From Eubacterium sp. (GTDB lineage Bacteria > Bacillota > Clostridia > Oscillospirales > Acutalibacteraceae): a stretch of DNA of 7,936 nucleotides. The notes under the pieces were generated by a model that had not been told where the DNA came from, did no database searches, and worked only from the letters and a program-made list of their open reading frames with translations. Below, piece after piece: positions 1-6,470 of this stretch (position 1 is the stretch's first letter; every line of letters starts with the position of its first letter). The position numbers and the translations under genes were made by a program. The stretch lies in assembly GCA_024696725.1 (NCBI GenBank), contig JAILGO010000046.1, positions 1 through 7,936 on the forward strand, in the 5' to 3' direction.

Positions 1-188
1 TGAGCAGTGAGAGAATCGGTAATAATATGGCTTATATTCTCCATCTTTTCAAAGCCGAATTTTGCGATACCGACAACTGCCGTTGCAATTACAAGAATAA
101 CGCTTATAGCTACTACAATTTTTTCGAACAGATTAAGCGGCTGCTTAGGTAAGCCGTCCTTTCTGTATTTTATCTCTATTTCTGTCAA
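1..188 (-). CDS. Partial small single-pass membrane protein, unknown function (C-terminus outside window)
   Basis: Reading the minus strand from a TTG at 188, an open frame runs without a stop to the window edge, giving 62 codons. It begins (M)TEIEIKYRKDGLP, continues with a basic and polar stretch, then a hydrophobic segment at about residues 24-45 (IVVAISVILVIATAVVGIA) that looks like one transmembrane helix or a signal anchor, followed by FGFEKMENI. The start is supported by GAGGAT (195-200 on the plus strand, reverse-complemented) seven bases upstream. It lies only 16 bases after the stop of the zinc-ribbon membrane protein gene, so the two almost certainly form one operon. The short N-terminus before the helix suggests a cytoplasmic N-terminus with the rest outside, but this is inference. 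I do not recognise the family. A TTG start explains why ATG-only gene calling would miss it. Confidence 0.65.
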   Translation of the reverse strand, partial: MTEIEIKYRKDGLPKQPLNLFEKIVVAISVILVIATAVVGIAKFGFEKMENISHIITDSLTA

Positions 189-194
189 TTTTAT

Positions 195-200
195 ATCCTC
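195..200 (-). promoter_or_regulatory. Ribosome binding site deciding a TTG start
   Basis: GAGGAT on the minus strand sits seven bases before the TTG at 188, inside the 16-base gap after the preceding stop. No ATG or GTG in the frame has a comparable site, so this supports TTG initiation. Confidence 0.6.
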
Positions 201-204
201 ACAG

Positions 205-1125
205 TCAGTTTTTCTTTTCCTTATCCTTTGCGAGCTTTGCTCTTGCCTCCTCGACAATGCGCTTCTGCTCCTCGGCAGCCTTCTTCTCGGCTTCCTTGCG
301 TGCCTTTTCCTTTTCTATCGCGGCAAGGCGCTCTTTTTCCTCTTTCGCGGCTTTTCTTGCGAGGCGCTCCTCCTCAAGCTGCTCGTGCGTTTTGGCAGGA
401 GCTTTAGCGACGAGGATATTAGCGACGAGCGCAACGGTGAGCAGACCTATCGCAACAAATATTCCCCACATTATTCCGCCGCCTGCGTTAATCATAGGGA
501 TATCGCCGAAATTGAAGGCGGCTGCGGACGCGGCGGTCTTTCCCGCGAGAGTAATCATAACTGCGCTTACTGCGGCGCACGAAATGCTCAGGCAGTCAAA
601 TACCACCATAAGCTTTGATTTCGGGTGTTTATTAGTAAACAGTATCATAAAGAACGCGATAACCGCCATCAACAGACAAAGAACCATAAACAGCACCGCG
701 AGCATCATATAGGTTACGGGACCCGAATAGCCCTCATATCCCATATTCTGAAAATACAGTCCCGAATTTCCGAAGAAGCTTTTAAATAAATCAATAAGCG
801 ACTTTCCGTCGGTAAACGCGCCGATTACGTCGATTCCTACGCTCTCGCCGTCGCTTTTAAGATAACCCCACGGAACGATAAAACCTACTATCGGGATAAA
901 GGAGAGAATAATTCTCGCTATTCTGAGCTTTGTTCCCCATAGTGAATAAGCGAACATATTAAGCGTTCTGTAGAAAGAAGCGAATTTCTTTTCAGCCAGC
1001 TCGCTGTCTTCTTCCAGCCTTGCTTCCCAGTTGAAATTGGGAATGCTTACGCCGCAGTCCTTACACTCTGCTTTAACGTCGTACCATTTAAGCCGTCTTC
1101 CGCAGTTAGGACACGTGCTTGCCAT
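205..1125 (-). CDS. Zinc-ribbon multi-pass membrane protein with C-terminal coiled coil, unknown function
   Basis: The product is 306 residues from the ATG at 1125. A GTG at 1131 in the same frame is only one base from the Shine-Dalgarno AAGGAAGG, whereas the ATG is seven bases away, so I prefer the ATG. The order of parts is: an N-terminal zinc ribbon with Cys at 5, 8, 21 and 24 (CPNC and CKDC, twelve residues apart); about four hydrophobic segments near 69-88, 138-163, 173-194 and 217-241; and a highly charged Ala/Glu/Lys/Arg tail from about 248 to the end that should form a long helix or coiled coil. Zinc ribbons joined to membrane segments are common in poorly characterised Firmicute proteins, often placed near the cytoplasmic face. 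Nothing identifies an enzyme activity. It is first in an operon with the single-pass membrane protein gene downstream, and has its own near-consensus promoter (1166-1194). Confidence 0.8.
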   Translation of the reverse strand: MASTCPNCGRRLKWYDVKAECKDCGVSIPNFNWEARLEEDSELAEKKFASFYRTLNMFAYSLWGTKLRIARIILSFIPIVGFIVPWGYLKSDGESVGIDVIGAFTDGKSLIDLFKSFFGNSGLYFQNMGYEGYSGPVTYMMLAVLFMVLCLLMAVIAFFMILFTNKHPKSKLMVVFDCLSISCAAVSAVMITLAGKTAASAAAFNFGDIPMINAGGGIMWGIFVAIGLLTVALVANILVAKAPAKTHEQLEEERLARKAAKEEKERLAAIEKEKARKEAEKKAAEEQKRIVEEARAKLAKDKEKKN

Positions 1126-1132
1126 AAACACA

Positions 1133-1140
1133 CCTTCCTT
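1133..1140 (-). promoter_or_regulatory. Ribosome binding site choosing ATG 1125 over GTG 1131
   Basis: AAGGAAGG on the minus strand. The distance to the ATG at 1125 is seven bases, which is optimal. The distance to the in-frame GTG at 1131 is one base, which is too short for initiation. Confidence 0.75.
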
Positions 1141-1165
1141 GTCAAATTAATAAACAATCAAAACC

Positions 1166-1194
1166 ATTTTATCTTTTTTTCGGCGTATTGTCAA
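1166..1194 (-). promoter_or_regulatory. SigA-type promoter of the zinc-ribbon membrane protein operon
   Basis: On the minus strand there is a perfect -35 TTGACA (1189-1194), a 17-base spacer, then TAAAAT (1166-1171), five of six matches to the -10 consensus. Transcription should start near 1159, leaving a leader of about 34 bases before the ATG at 1125. A 6-bp inverted repeat (1192-1211) touches the -35 box. Confidence 0.8.
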
Positions 1195-1211
1195 TATAAA
1201 TATAAATATTG
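1192..1211. repeat. Inverted repeat CAATAT-N8-ATATTG, possible operator
   Basis: Perfect 6-base arms (1192-1197 and 1206-1211) separated by eight bases, lying in the divergent intergenic region and overlapping the minus-strand -35 box. A dyad in this place could bind a dimeric repressor. The region is very AT-rich, so a chance match is quite possible. Confidence 0.25.
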
Positions 1212-1265
1212 TTACTATGTCTAAAAAAGTGTTGCTTTAAACTATTTTCTATGATAAGATATTAA

Positions 1266-1274
1266 TGTTATAAT
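1266..1274 (+). promoter_or_regulatory. Extended -10 promoter of the sugar symporter gene
   Basis: TGTTATAAT contains a perfect -10 TATAAT (1269-1274) preceded by the TGn extension. The -35 region at the expected distance is weak (TTTTCT, 1245-1250), as is usual for extended -10 promoters. The predicted start is near 1281, about 23 bases before the TTG start codon. An alternative is TTGCTT (1232-1237), 17 bases, TAAGAT (1255-1260), which is less good. Confidence 0.7.
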
Positions 1275-1290
1275 GAAAAATTCCTACGAA

Positions 1291-1297
1291 AAGGGGG
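1291..1297 (+). promoter_or_regulatory. Ribosome binding site for the TTG start at 1304
   Basis: AAGGGGG, six bases before TTG 1304. This strong site, together with its position just downstream of the extended -10 promoter, makes the TTG start convincing. Confidence 0.7.
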
Positions 1298-1303
1298 ATT
1301 ATT

Positions 1304-2845
1304 TTGGCAACCGATGAAATCACCTTAACGGAACAGGAGGAGCTTGATAAGCTTGCGTATACTAAGAAGAATTACCTGACTCCGAAAGAGATTGCCGCCT
1401 ACGTTCTTGTAAACTTCGGTCAGAAGAATTTAGGTCAGTTTACTTCGGCTTTCAAGGAATTCTTTATGATTCAGTTCCTTAAGCTTAATACAACGGCGTA
1501 TGCTAATATTAATCTTTTCGCTTCAATATATGACGCTGTTGACGATACCATTTCGGGTTTAATCATTGACCGTACAAGAACGCGCTGGGGACGTGTTAGA
1601 CCTTTCTTTATTATTCCCCTTCCCCTCTGGCTTCTCGGCGGATATATGATGTTCACCGTTCCCGGCGGTCATTTAAGCTCAACGTTTAAGATTGTATGGG
1701 CAACGATTGCAATAATCGTTTACGGTCTCGGTATGAGCTACTTCGGCGCATGGGGACTTATGATTTACAACATAACCCCGAACACCAATGAACGTAACAA
1801 TCTTATTACGATAACTAAATTCTTTGAGCTTTTCGGCGTATGGCTTCCGTCGCTCGTACCCGTTCTTGTAACGCTGCTTCCCAAGATAAGTCCTAAATTC
1901 ACTATGGTCGGCGTTTATAGCGGCTTCGCTTACTTTATGCTTATACTTGCGGCGTTCTTCGCGGTATTCGGCTTTTTCAATATGAGAGAGCGCGTTCCGC
2001 TTATGAGCCGTGAGGAAATGAACGAAACCTCTGTTTTCGAGAGCGTTAAAAACATATTCTCGAACAGACCGCTTCTCGTTACAATCCTCGCTGAATTTTT
2101 CAATAACTTCAAGGCGGTCGGCGGCTCGTCGGAGCAGTATTTCTGGCTTAACAACTCGGGCTCGCTTATGAACCAGACAATCTGCGGACTCTTTACGGGT
2201 ATTCCGAACTACGTTATGGTTCCGATTGCGGCTAAGATGGTAAAGAAATTCGGCGCAAGACTTACGGCTATTATCGCGGGCGTTTTCGGCTTTGTAGCTT
2301 ATATGTCTCTTTATGTAATCGGCTACCATCCGTTCGGACAGACCTTTGAACAGAACAAGGTATTTAACCTTGCATTTGTTATTTTCGGTCTTACAATCTG
2401 CGGATTGCCGAATAAAATTATTCAGGTCGCAAATCCGATTCTTACGGCTGAAGCGCTTGACTGGATGGAATGGAAGCACGGACTCAGAAACGAGGCTCTC
2501 GTTACCACCGTTCAGGGCTATTTCATTAAGCTTGCTACCTCTATTACAGGCTGGCTTTCGGGTATGGTACTCACCTGGATTAACTACGTTCCGCTTACCG
2601 ACTCGCTCGGTAACGCGATACCCCAGACAGACCCGAAGATGCTTCAGGGAATATGGACGGTATTCTGCGTACTCCCCGCTCTTGCAAGAGGACTTTACGG
2701 CGTTTCATTTATCCTCTATCCTATCCACGGTAAGCTTCAGCAGGAAATGATTGTTGAGCTTGCGGATATACGCGCCGAAAGACTTAAGGAGCAGGAAAAG
2801 ATTAACGCCGCTCAGGCTGAAAAAGGCGTAGGAGAAGGCGAATAA
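1304..2845 (+). CDS. GPH-family (MelB-like) cation:sugar symporter, MFS fold
   Basis: A 513-residue integral membrane protein with about twelve helices, the usual length for glycoside-pentoside-hexuronide:cation symporters (TC 2.A.2). The family signature is clear in helix II and the following loop, residues 76-100: YDAVDDTISG, then DRTRTRWGRVRP. Asp77 and Asp81 align with MelB Asp55 and Asp59, which bind the coupling Na+, Li+ or H+, so cation-coupled uptake is expected. The usual Pro after the second Asp is Thr82 here. A second family hallmark is EWKHGLRNEAL near 389-399, followed by a Gly-rich helix. The C-terminal tail after about 478 is long, charged and cytoplasmic. The sugar cannot be told from sequence: no glycosidase or regulator is adjacent. 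The start is TTG, with AAGGGGG six bases upstream. The gene appears monocistronic, with its own promoter (1266-1274) and terminator (2871-2913). Confidence 0.88.
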   Translation: MATDEITLTEQEELDKLAYTKKNYLTPKEIAAYVLVNFGQKNLGQFTSAFKEFFMIQFLKLNTTAYANINLFASIYDAVDDTISGLIIDRTRTRWGRVRPFFIIPLPLWLLGGYMMFTVPGGHLSSTFKIVWATIAIIVYGLGMSYFGAWGLMIYNITPNTNERNNLITITKFFELFGVWLPSLVPVLVTLLPKISPKFTMVGVYSGFAYFMLILAAFFAVFGFFNMRERVPLMSREEMNETSVFESVKNIFSNRPLLVTILAEFFNNFKAVGGSSEQYFWLNNSGSLMNQTICGLFTGIPNYVMVPIAAKMVKKFGARLTAIIAGVFGFVAYMSLYVIGYHPFGQTFEQNKVFNLAFVIFGLTICGLPNKIIQVANPILTAEALDWMEWKHGLRNEALVTTVQGYFIKLATSITGWLSGMVLTWINYVPLTDSLGNAIPQTDPKMLQGIWTVFCVLPALARGLYGVSFILYPIHGKLQQEMIVELADIRAERLKEQEKINAAQAEKGVGEGE

Positions 2846-2870
2846 AAAATAATTAGTATTTTGTTAAATC

Positions 2871-2913
2871 GTTAACAGGGCGGCGTAACTGTCGCCTTGA
2901 TTAACTTTTTATT
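2871..2913 (+). terminator. Rho-independent terminator of the symporter gene
   Basis: The stem pairs GTTAAC plus AGGGCGGC with GTCGCCTT plus GATTAAC. The inner eight pairs include two G-U pairs, the outer arm has one bulged A, and the loop is GTAACT. The stem ends at 2905 and is followed by TTTTTATT. It lies 25 bases after the symporter stop and 28 bases before hppA. Confidence 0.8.
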
Positions 2914-2941
2914 ATGAATAATCTAAACTGGAAGTGATTTA

Positions 2942-5011
2942 ATGAACACATTGTTGATGCTTGTTCCGGTTGCAGGCATAGGCGCTATAATTTTCGCCGT
3001 AATTATTGCACTCGGAATAAACAAGCGCGAGGTCGGAAACGACAGAATGCGCGAAATCTCGGGAAATATAGCAAAAGGCGCAAGGGCGTTTTTATACAGC
3101 GAATACAAAATTCTTATATTCTTCGTAATCGTACTTTTTGCGCTTATCGCGATACTGCTTCACAGTATACTTACCGCCGTATGCTTTGCTATAGGCGCTC
3201 TTTTCTCAACGCTTGCGGGATACTTCGGTATGACGGTTGCTACGAAGGCAAACGTAAGAACCGCGAGAGCCGCAGAGAAATCGGGACTTAACAAGGCGCT
3301 TAAGGTCGCTTTTTCGGGCGGCGCCGTAATGGGTATGAGCGTAGTAGGTCTCGGCTTAATCGGAATAGGAGCAATTTTCTTTATTCTCAATAAAAAGTAC
3401 GCTCTTGTTGAGGATTCGAGCATGCTTAACGTTCTTACAGGCTTCAGTCTCGGCGCTTCTTCAATCGCGCTGTTTGCGCGTGTCGGCGGCGGTATTTACA
3501 CTAAAGCCGCAGACGTCGGAGCCGACCTTGTCGGTAAGGTCGAGGCAGGCATACCCGAGGACGACCCGAGAAACCCCGCTACAATAGCCGATAACGTAGG
3601 CGATAACGTAGGCGACGTAGCAGGTATGGGCGCAGACCTTTTCGAGAGCTACGTCGGCTCAATAATTTCCGCGATTACCCTTGCGTTTGCAACCTTTACA
3701 GGCTCAAGCAAAATAGCGGGCGCAGTATTTCCTCTCGCACTCTGTGCTGTAGGCATAGTCGCTTCCATTATTTCAACTATTATCGTTGCCAACTCAAAGG
3801 GCAGCGACCCGCAGAAATCGCTTAATCTCGGCGAATACTTAACGACGGGACTTGTTATTATCGCTTCGCTTATTCTCAGCGTTAAGGTAATAGGTAACGG
3901 CAGCTTTGGCGACATTAACAACTATAAAGGCTTCTGGTGCGTGCTTTCGGGACTTATCGTAGGCACTATTATCGGTAAGCTCACAGAGGTTTACACCTCC
4001 GAAAAATATAAAAGCGTTAAGCAGATTGCAGAAAGCTCAAAGACAGGCTCTGCTACAAATATTATCAGCGGTCTCTCGGTAGGCATGAAGTCAACCGCTT
4101 TCCCGATTCTCTTTATCGCAATCGGTATTCTCGTTTCCTACAGATTCTTCGGTCTTTACGGTATCGCTCTCGCAGCGGTAGGTATGCTTTCAACTACGGG
4201 TATGACCGTTGCGGTTGACGCTTACGGTCCTATCGCCGACAACGCCGGCGGTATTGCGGAAATGAGCGAGCTTGCTCCCGAAGTAAGAGAGATTACAGAT
4301 AAGCTCGACTCCGTAGGCAACACCACCGCCGCAATAGGTAAAGGCTTCGCTATCGGCTCAGCCGCTCTCACCGCGCTTGCTCTGTTTGCTTCCTTTGCAC
4401 AGTCGACGGGTATCGGCTCAAGCGGTATGAGTATACTCGACGCCAAGGTTGTAGTAGGCTTATTTATCGGCGGTATGCTTCCCTTCCTTTTCTCCGCTTT
4501 CACAATGAGCAGCGTAGGCAAGGCAGCTAATAAAATGATTGAGGAGGTTCGCCGTCAGTTCCGTGAAAAGCCCGGAATTCTTGAGGGCAAGGACAATCCC
4601 GATTACGAAAAGTGCGTTTCCATTTCAACGACGGCGGCGCTTCACGAAATGATTCTTCCCGGCGTAATGGCGGTACTTACTCCGCTTGCTGTTGGCTTCC
4701 TTCTCGGCGTTGAGTCGCTCGGCGGACTTCTCGCAGGCTCGCTTGTATCGGGCGTTATGATGGCTATCTTTATGGCTAACTCGGGCGGCGCCTGGGATAA
4801 CGCAAAGAAGTACATAGAAAGCTTAAAGGACGGCGGCAAGGGCTCCGAGGCTCACAAGGCTGCGGTTGTAGGCGATACGGTAGGCGACCCGTTCAAGGAC
4901 ACCTCGGGACCGTCAATCAACATTCTCATTAAGCTTATGACAATAGTCGCGCTCGTTTTCGCCGCTTCATTCATGGCGGTAAACGGCGGTCAGGGACTTA
5001 TCAATTTCTAA
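2942..5011 (+). CDS. hppA: Membrane-bound ion-translocating pyrophosphatase, K+-dependent, probably Na+-pumping
   Basis: At 689 residues and about sixteen helices this is a full-length M-PPase, which hydrolyses pyrophosphate and pumps Na+ and/or H+ out of the cytoplasm. The substrate and Mg2+ sites are intact: [13 protein letters not shown] from 191, EDDPRNP at 206-212, DNVGDNVGD at 217-225, [12 protein letters not shown] at 426-437, and [10 protein letters not shown] at 644-653 with Asn660 and Lys664 in the last helix. The motif [10 protein letters not shown] (459-468) has Ala463 and Gly466, where K+-independent enzymes carry Lys and Thr, so the enzyme should need K+. Glu235 in [10 protein letters not shown] is at the position typical of Na+-pumping members, while H+-only enzymes usually have Gly there and a Glu one turn later. 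A dual Na+/H+ pump is not excluded. ATG 2942 follows GGAAG by seven bases. No convincing promoter is seen in the short gap before it. Confidence 0.96.
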   Translation: MNTLLMLVPVAGIGAIIFAVIIALGINKREVGNDRMREISGNIAKGARAFLYSEYKILIFFVIVLFALIAILLHSILTAVCFAIGALFSTLAGYFGMTVATKANVRTARAAEKSGLNKALKVAFSGGAVMGMSVVGLGLIGIGAIFFILNKKYALVEDSSMLNVLTGFSLGASSIALFARVGGGIYTKAADVGADLVGKVEAGIPEDDPRNPATIADNVGDNVGDVAGMGADLFESYVGSIISAITLAFATFTGSSKIAGAVFPLALCAVGIVASIISTIIVANSKGSDPQKSLNLGEYLTTGLVIIASLILSVKVIGNGSFGDINNYKGFWCVLSGLIVGTIIGKLTEVYTSEKYKSVKQIAESSKTGSATNIISGLSVGMKSTAFPILFIAIGILVSYRFFGLYGIALAAVGMLSTTGMTVAVDAYGPIADNAGGIAEMSELAPEVREITDKLDSVGNTTAAIGKGFAIGSAALTALALFASFAQSTGIGSSGMSILDAKVVVGLFIGGMLPFLFSAFTMSSVGKAANKMIEEVRRQFREKPGILEGKDNPDYEKCVSISTTAALHEMILPGVMAVLTPLAVGFLLGVESLGGLLAGSLVSGVMMAIFMANSGGAWDNAKKYIESLKDGGKGSEAHKAAVVGDTVGDPFKDTSGPSINILIKLMTIVALVFAASFMAVNGGQGLINF

Positions 5012-5022
5012 AATTAAACACT

Positions 5023-5055
5023 AAAAGGACGGCTGTTAAACAGCCGTCCTTTTTT
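5023..5055. terminator. Strong, probably bidirectional rho-independent terminator between hppA and xth
   Basis: A perfect stem AAAAGGACGGCTG / CAGCCGTCCTTTT surrounds a TTAAA loop. On the plus strand the GC stem GGACGGCTG (5027-5035) with CAGCCGTCC (5041-5049) is followed by six T, ending hppA 12 bases after its stop. Read on the minus strand the same stem is followed by TTTTAG, and it lies 28 bases after the xth stop, so it can end both convergent transcripts. Confidence 0.93.
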
Positions 5056-5082
5056 CGCAGCGCCGAGCGCGCAGCCCAACGC

Positions 5083-5838
5083 TTATATGTTAATATCAAG
5101 CTCGACGGGACAGTGGTCGGAGCCGAACACCTCGGTATGTATTTTAGCGTCAATGAGCTTTTCGTCAAGTCTTTTCGAAGTCATAAAGTAGTCGATACGC
5201 CACCCTGAATTATGCTCTCGCGCGCGGAAACGGTAGGACCACCAGGAGTAGATATTTTCCGTATCGGGATAGAAGAACCTGAAGGTATCGGTAAAGCCCG
5301 CCTCCTGAAGCTCGGTCATCTTTCCCCTTTCCTCGTCGGTAAAGCCTGCGTTATGACGATTTGTCTTCGGGTTTTTAAGGTCAATTTCCTTATGCGCAAC
5401 GTTTAAGTCGCCGCAGAAGATAACAGGCTTTTTTTCGTCGAGTTTTTTAAGATACGCTCTAAAATCGTCCTCCCATTTCATACGGTAGTCAAGGCGCTGA
5501 AGCTCGTTCTGGGAATTAGGAGTATAGCAGGTTATAAAGAAGAAAGCCTCATACTCGAGAGTAATCAGTCTTCCCTCCTTATCGTGCTCCTCGATACCCA
5601 TTCCGTAGATTACGTTAAGCGGATCTTTCTTTGTAAATATCGCCGTACCCGAATATCCCTTTTTCTCGGCGTAATTCCAGAAGCCGAAATATCCCTCGGG
5701 AGCAAAATCAATCTGTCCCTCCTGAAGCTTCGTTTCCTGAACGCAGAAAAAATCGGCGTCAATTTCATTGAAGAAGTCCTTAAAGCCTTTATTGACACAG
5801 GCGCGAAGCCCGTTAACGTTCCACGAAATAAATTTCAT
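5083..5838 (-). CDS. xth: Exodeoxyribonuclease III (ExoA/XthA family AP endonuclease)
   Basis: A 251-residue member of the endonuclease/exonuclease/phosphatase fold, close to the length of Bacillus ExoA. The enzyme cuts DNA 5' to abasic sites and removes 3' blocking groups in base excision repair, with a 3'-5' exonuclease on duplex DNA. All the expected motifs are present in order: WNVNGLRA (6-13), QETK with the metal-binding Glu35, TCYTPNSQ with Tyr105, GDLNVAH with Asp144 and Asn146, WRIDYF with Asp216, and GSDHCP with the catalytic Asp241-His242 pair. No key residue is missing. ATG 5838 has GAGGTG seven bases upstream. The gene is convergent with hppA and divergent from the next plus-strand operon, with which it shares an interleaved promoter region. 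The predicted leader is only about 13 bases. Confidence 0.96.
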   Translation of the reverse strand: MKFISWNVNGLRACVNKGFKDFFNEIDADFFCVQETKLQEGQIDFAPEGYFGFWNYAEKKGYSGTAIFTKKDPLNVIYGMGIEEHDKEGRLITLEYEAFFFITCYTPNSQNELQRLDYRMKWEDDFRAYLKKLDEKKPVIFCGDLNVAHKEIDLKNPKTNRHNAGFTDEERGKMTELQEAGFTDTFRFFYPDTENIYSWWSYRFRAREHNSGWRIDYFMTSKRLDEKLIDAKIHTEVFGSDHCPVELDINI

Positions 5839-5857
5839 ACTCTTTCACCTCAGAAGC

Positions 5858-5886
5858 ATAATACCATATCATTGATTATTTTGCAA
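5858..5886 (-). promoter_or_regulatory. Extended -10 promoter of xth
   Basis: On the minus strand: TTGCAA (5881-5886), a 17-base spacer, then TATTAT (5858-5863) preceded by TGG, so the -10 is extended. The start should be near 5851, at the edge of the Shine-Dalgarno GAGGTG, giving a very short leader. The spacer contains the -35 box of the opposing promoter. Confidence 0.75.
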
Positions 5887-5900
5887 ATTTATGGTAAAAT
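5872..5900 (+). promoter_or_regulatory. Extended -10 promoter of the membrane protein / decarboxylase operon
   Basis: TTGATT (5872-5877), a 17-base spacer, then TAAAAT (5895-5900) preceded by TGG. The start is expected near 5907, inside the Shine-Dalgarno AAGGTG (5905-5910), so the leader is about nine bases. The spacer contains the xth -35 box. Confidence 0.75.
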
Positions 5901-5915
5901 TCTTAAGGTGATAAA

Positions 5916-6470
5916 ATGAAAAAGTATTCGGGCGCTCTTCTGAGTCTTGTCTGCATCGTTTATACAGTATGGTATATGCACTTCGGCAAGCCGTGGACCA
6001 ACGCGGGAGCGCTTTCAACGATAGGCTTAAGACACAGGGCTCTTTTTACGGTGTGGGGACTTCTTACGCTGATTTCCCTTACAACTCAGATAATGACGGG
6101 ATATATAAGAATCGGACGGCTTAAGACAGGCGCGGCGCTTATGGGTACAGCGGCTGTAGGTATGGCGCTTACGCTGATATTCCGATTCGATTACGATATT
6201 AAACCCGACTATTATCTTCACTGTGCGGGCTCGCTTTTATTCTCGGCGGTAACCGGCGTTTCAGTCTTTCTTTTATTCGCGCTGAAAAAAGAAAAGACGC
6301 TTGCAGGTCTTACGGCGTTAATACTGACGGGCGATTTAATATGTTTATTGATATTTAAGGAAACGGGACTTATAGAAGCTCTGCCGATAATTGCGGGGCT
6401 GATAATGCTTACATACAGTAATTTAAGGAGAGATGGAATTGAAGCTTCACGAAAAGCTGAAATCGCTTAA
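5916..6470 (+). CDS. Polytopic membrane protein, unknown function
   Basis: The product is 184 residues and mostly hydrophobic, with about six membrane segments near 5-22, 39-61, 72-90, 101-122, 129-147 and 151-166, joined by short loops. Visible polar features are GLRHRALF near 37-44, the FDYDIKPDYYLHC stretch near 91-103 with His102 and Cys103 at the mouth of a helix, and a basic C-terminal tail. I do not recognise the family. The arrangement is loosely like small six-helix domain-of-unknown-function membrane proteins, but I cannot assign one. ATG 5916 follows AAGGTG by five bases. The last 38 bases overlap the start of the decarboxylase-family gene in another frame, so the two are probably translationally coupled and share the promoter at 5872-5900. 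Confidence 0.8.
   Translation: MKKYSGALLSLVCIVYTVWYMHFGKPWTNAGALSTIGLRHRALFTVWGLLTLISLTTQIMTGYIRIGRLKTGAALMGTAAVGMALTLIFRFDYDIKPDYYLHCAGSLLFSAVTGVSVFLLFALKKEKTLAGLTALILTGDLICLLIFKETGLIEALPIIAGLIMLTYSNLRRDGIEASRKAEIA
6425..6430 (+). promoter_or_regulatory. Ribosome binding site with two candidate starts
   Basis: AAGGAG lies inside the end of the preceding membrane protein gene. It is two bases from ATG 6433, which is unusually tight, and eight bases from the in-frame TTG 6439, which is the better spacing. TTG starts are used elsewhere in this window, so the true start may be TTG 6439, shortening the protein by two residues. Confidence 0.6.

Noticed and set aside
7..618. 203-codon plus-strand open frame over the zinc-ribbon operon
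   Set aside because: It lies opposite two genes with good ribosome sites, a promoter and clear protein features; its translation has no recognisable domain and no ribosome site.
257..712. 151-codon plus-strand open frame
   Set aside because: It is the antisense shadow of the Ala/Lys/Glu-rich coiled coil, which gives a low-complexity Ser/Ala/Arg/Phe translation.
1140..1145. A second TTGACA on the minus strand close to the zinc-ribbon gene start
   Set aside because: There is no -10 hexamer at the right distance. It lies in the leader downstream of the much better promoter at 1166-1194.
1679..2479. 266-codon minus-strand open frame inside the symporter gene
   Set aside because: It is antisense to conserved symporter motifs, with a basic, domain-free translation. 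Its length reflects codon bias of the sense strand.
2346..2750. 134-codon plus-strand frame inside the symporter gene
   Set aside because: It is out of frame with the conserved GPH motifs and its translation resembles no protein family.
2897..2925. Possible promoter for hppA (TTGATT with an AT-rich -10)
   Set aside because: TTGATT is part of the terminator stem, and no hexamer at 16-18 bases matches the -10 well (AATAAT at 2917-2922 has no -35 at the right distance). Not strong enough to list.
3596..3620. Short tandem repeat GTAGGCGATAAC-GTAGGCGACGTAG
   Set aside because: It encodes the conserved DNVGDNVGD active-site motif of the pyrophosphatase, so it is explained by protein sequence.
5584..5919. 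111-codon plus-strand frame over xth
   Set aside because: It overlaps the catalytic core of ExoIII on the other strand and would run through the divergent promoter region. It has no ribosome site.
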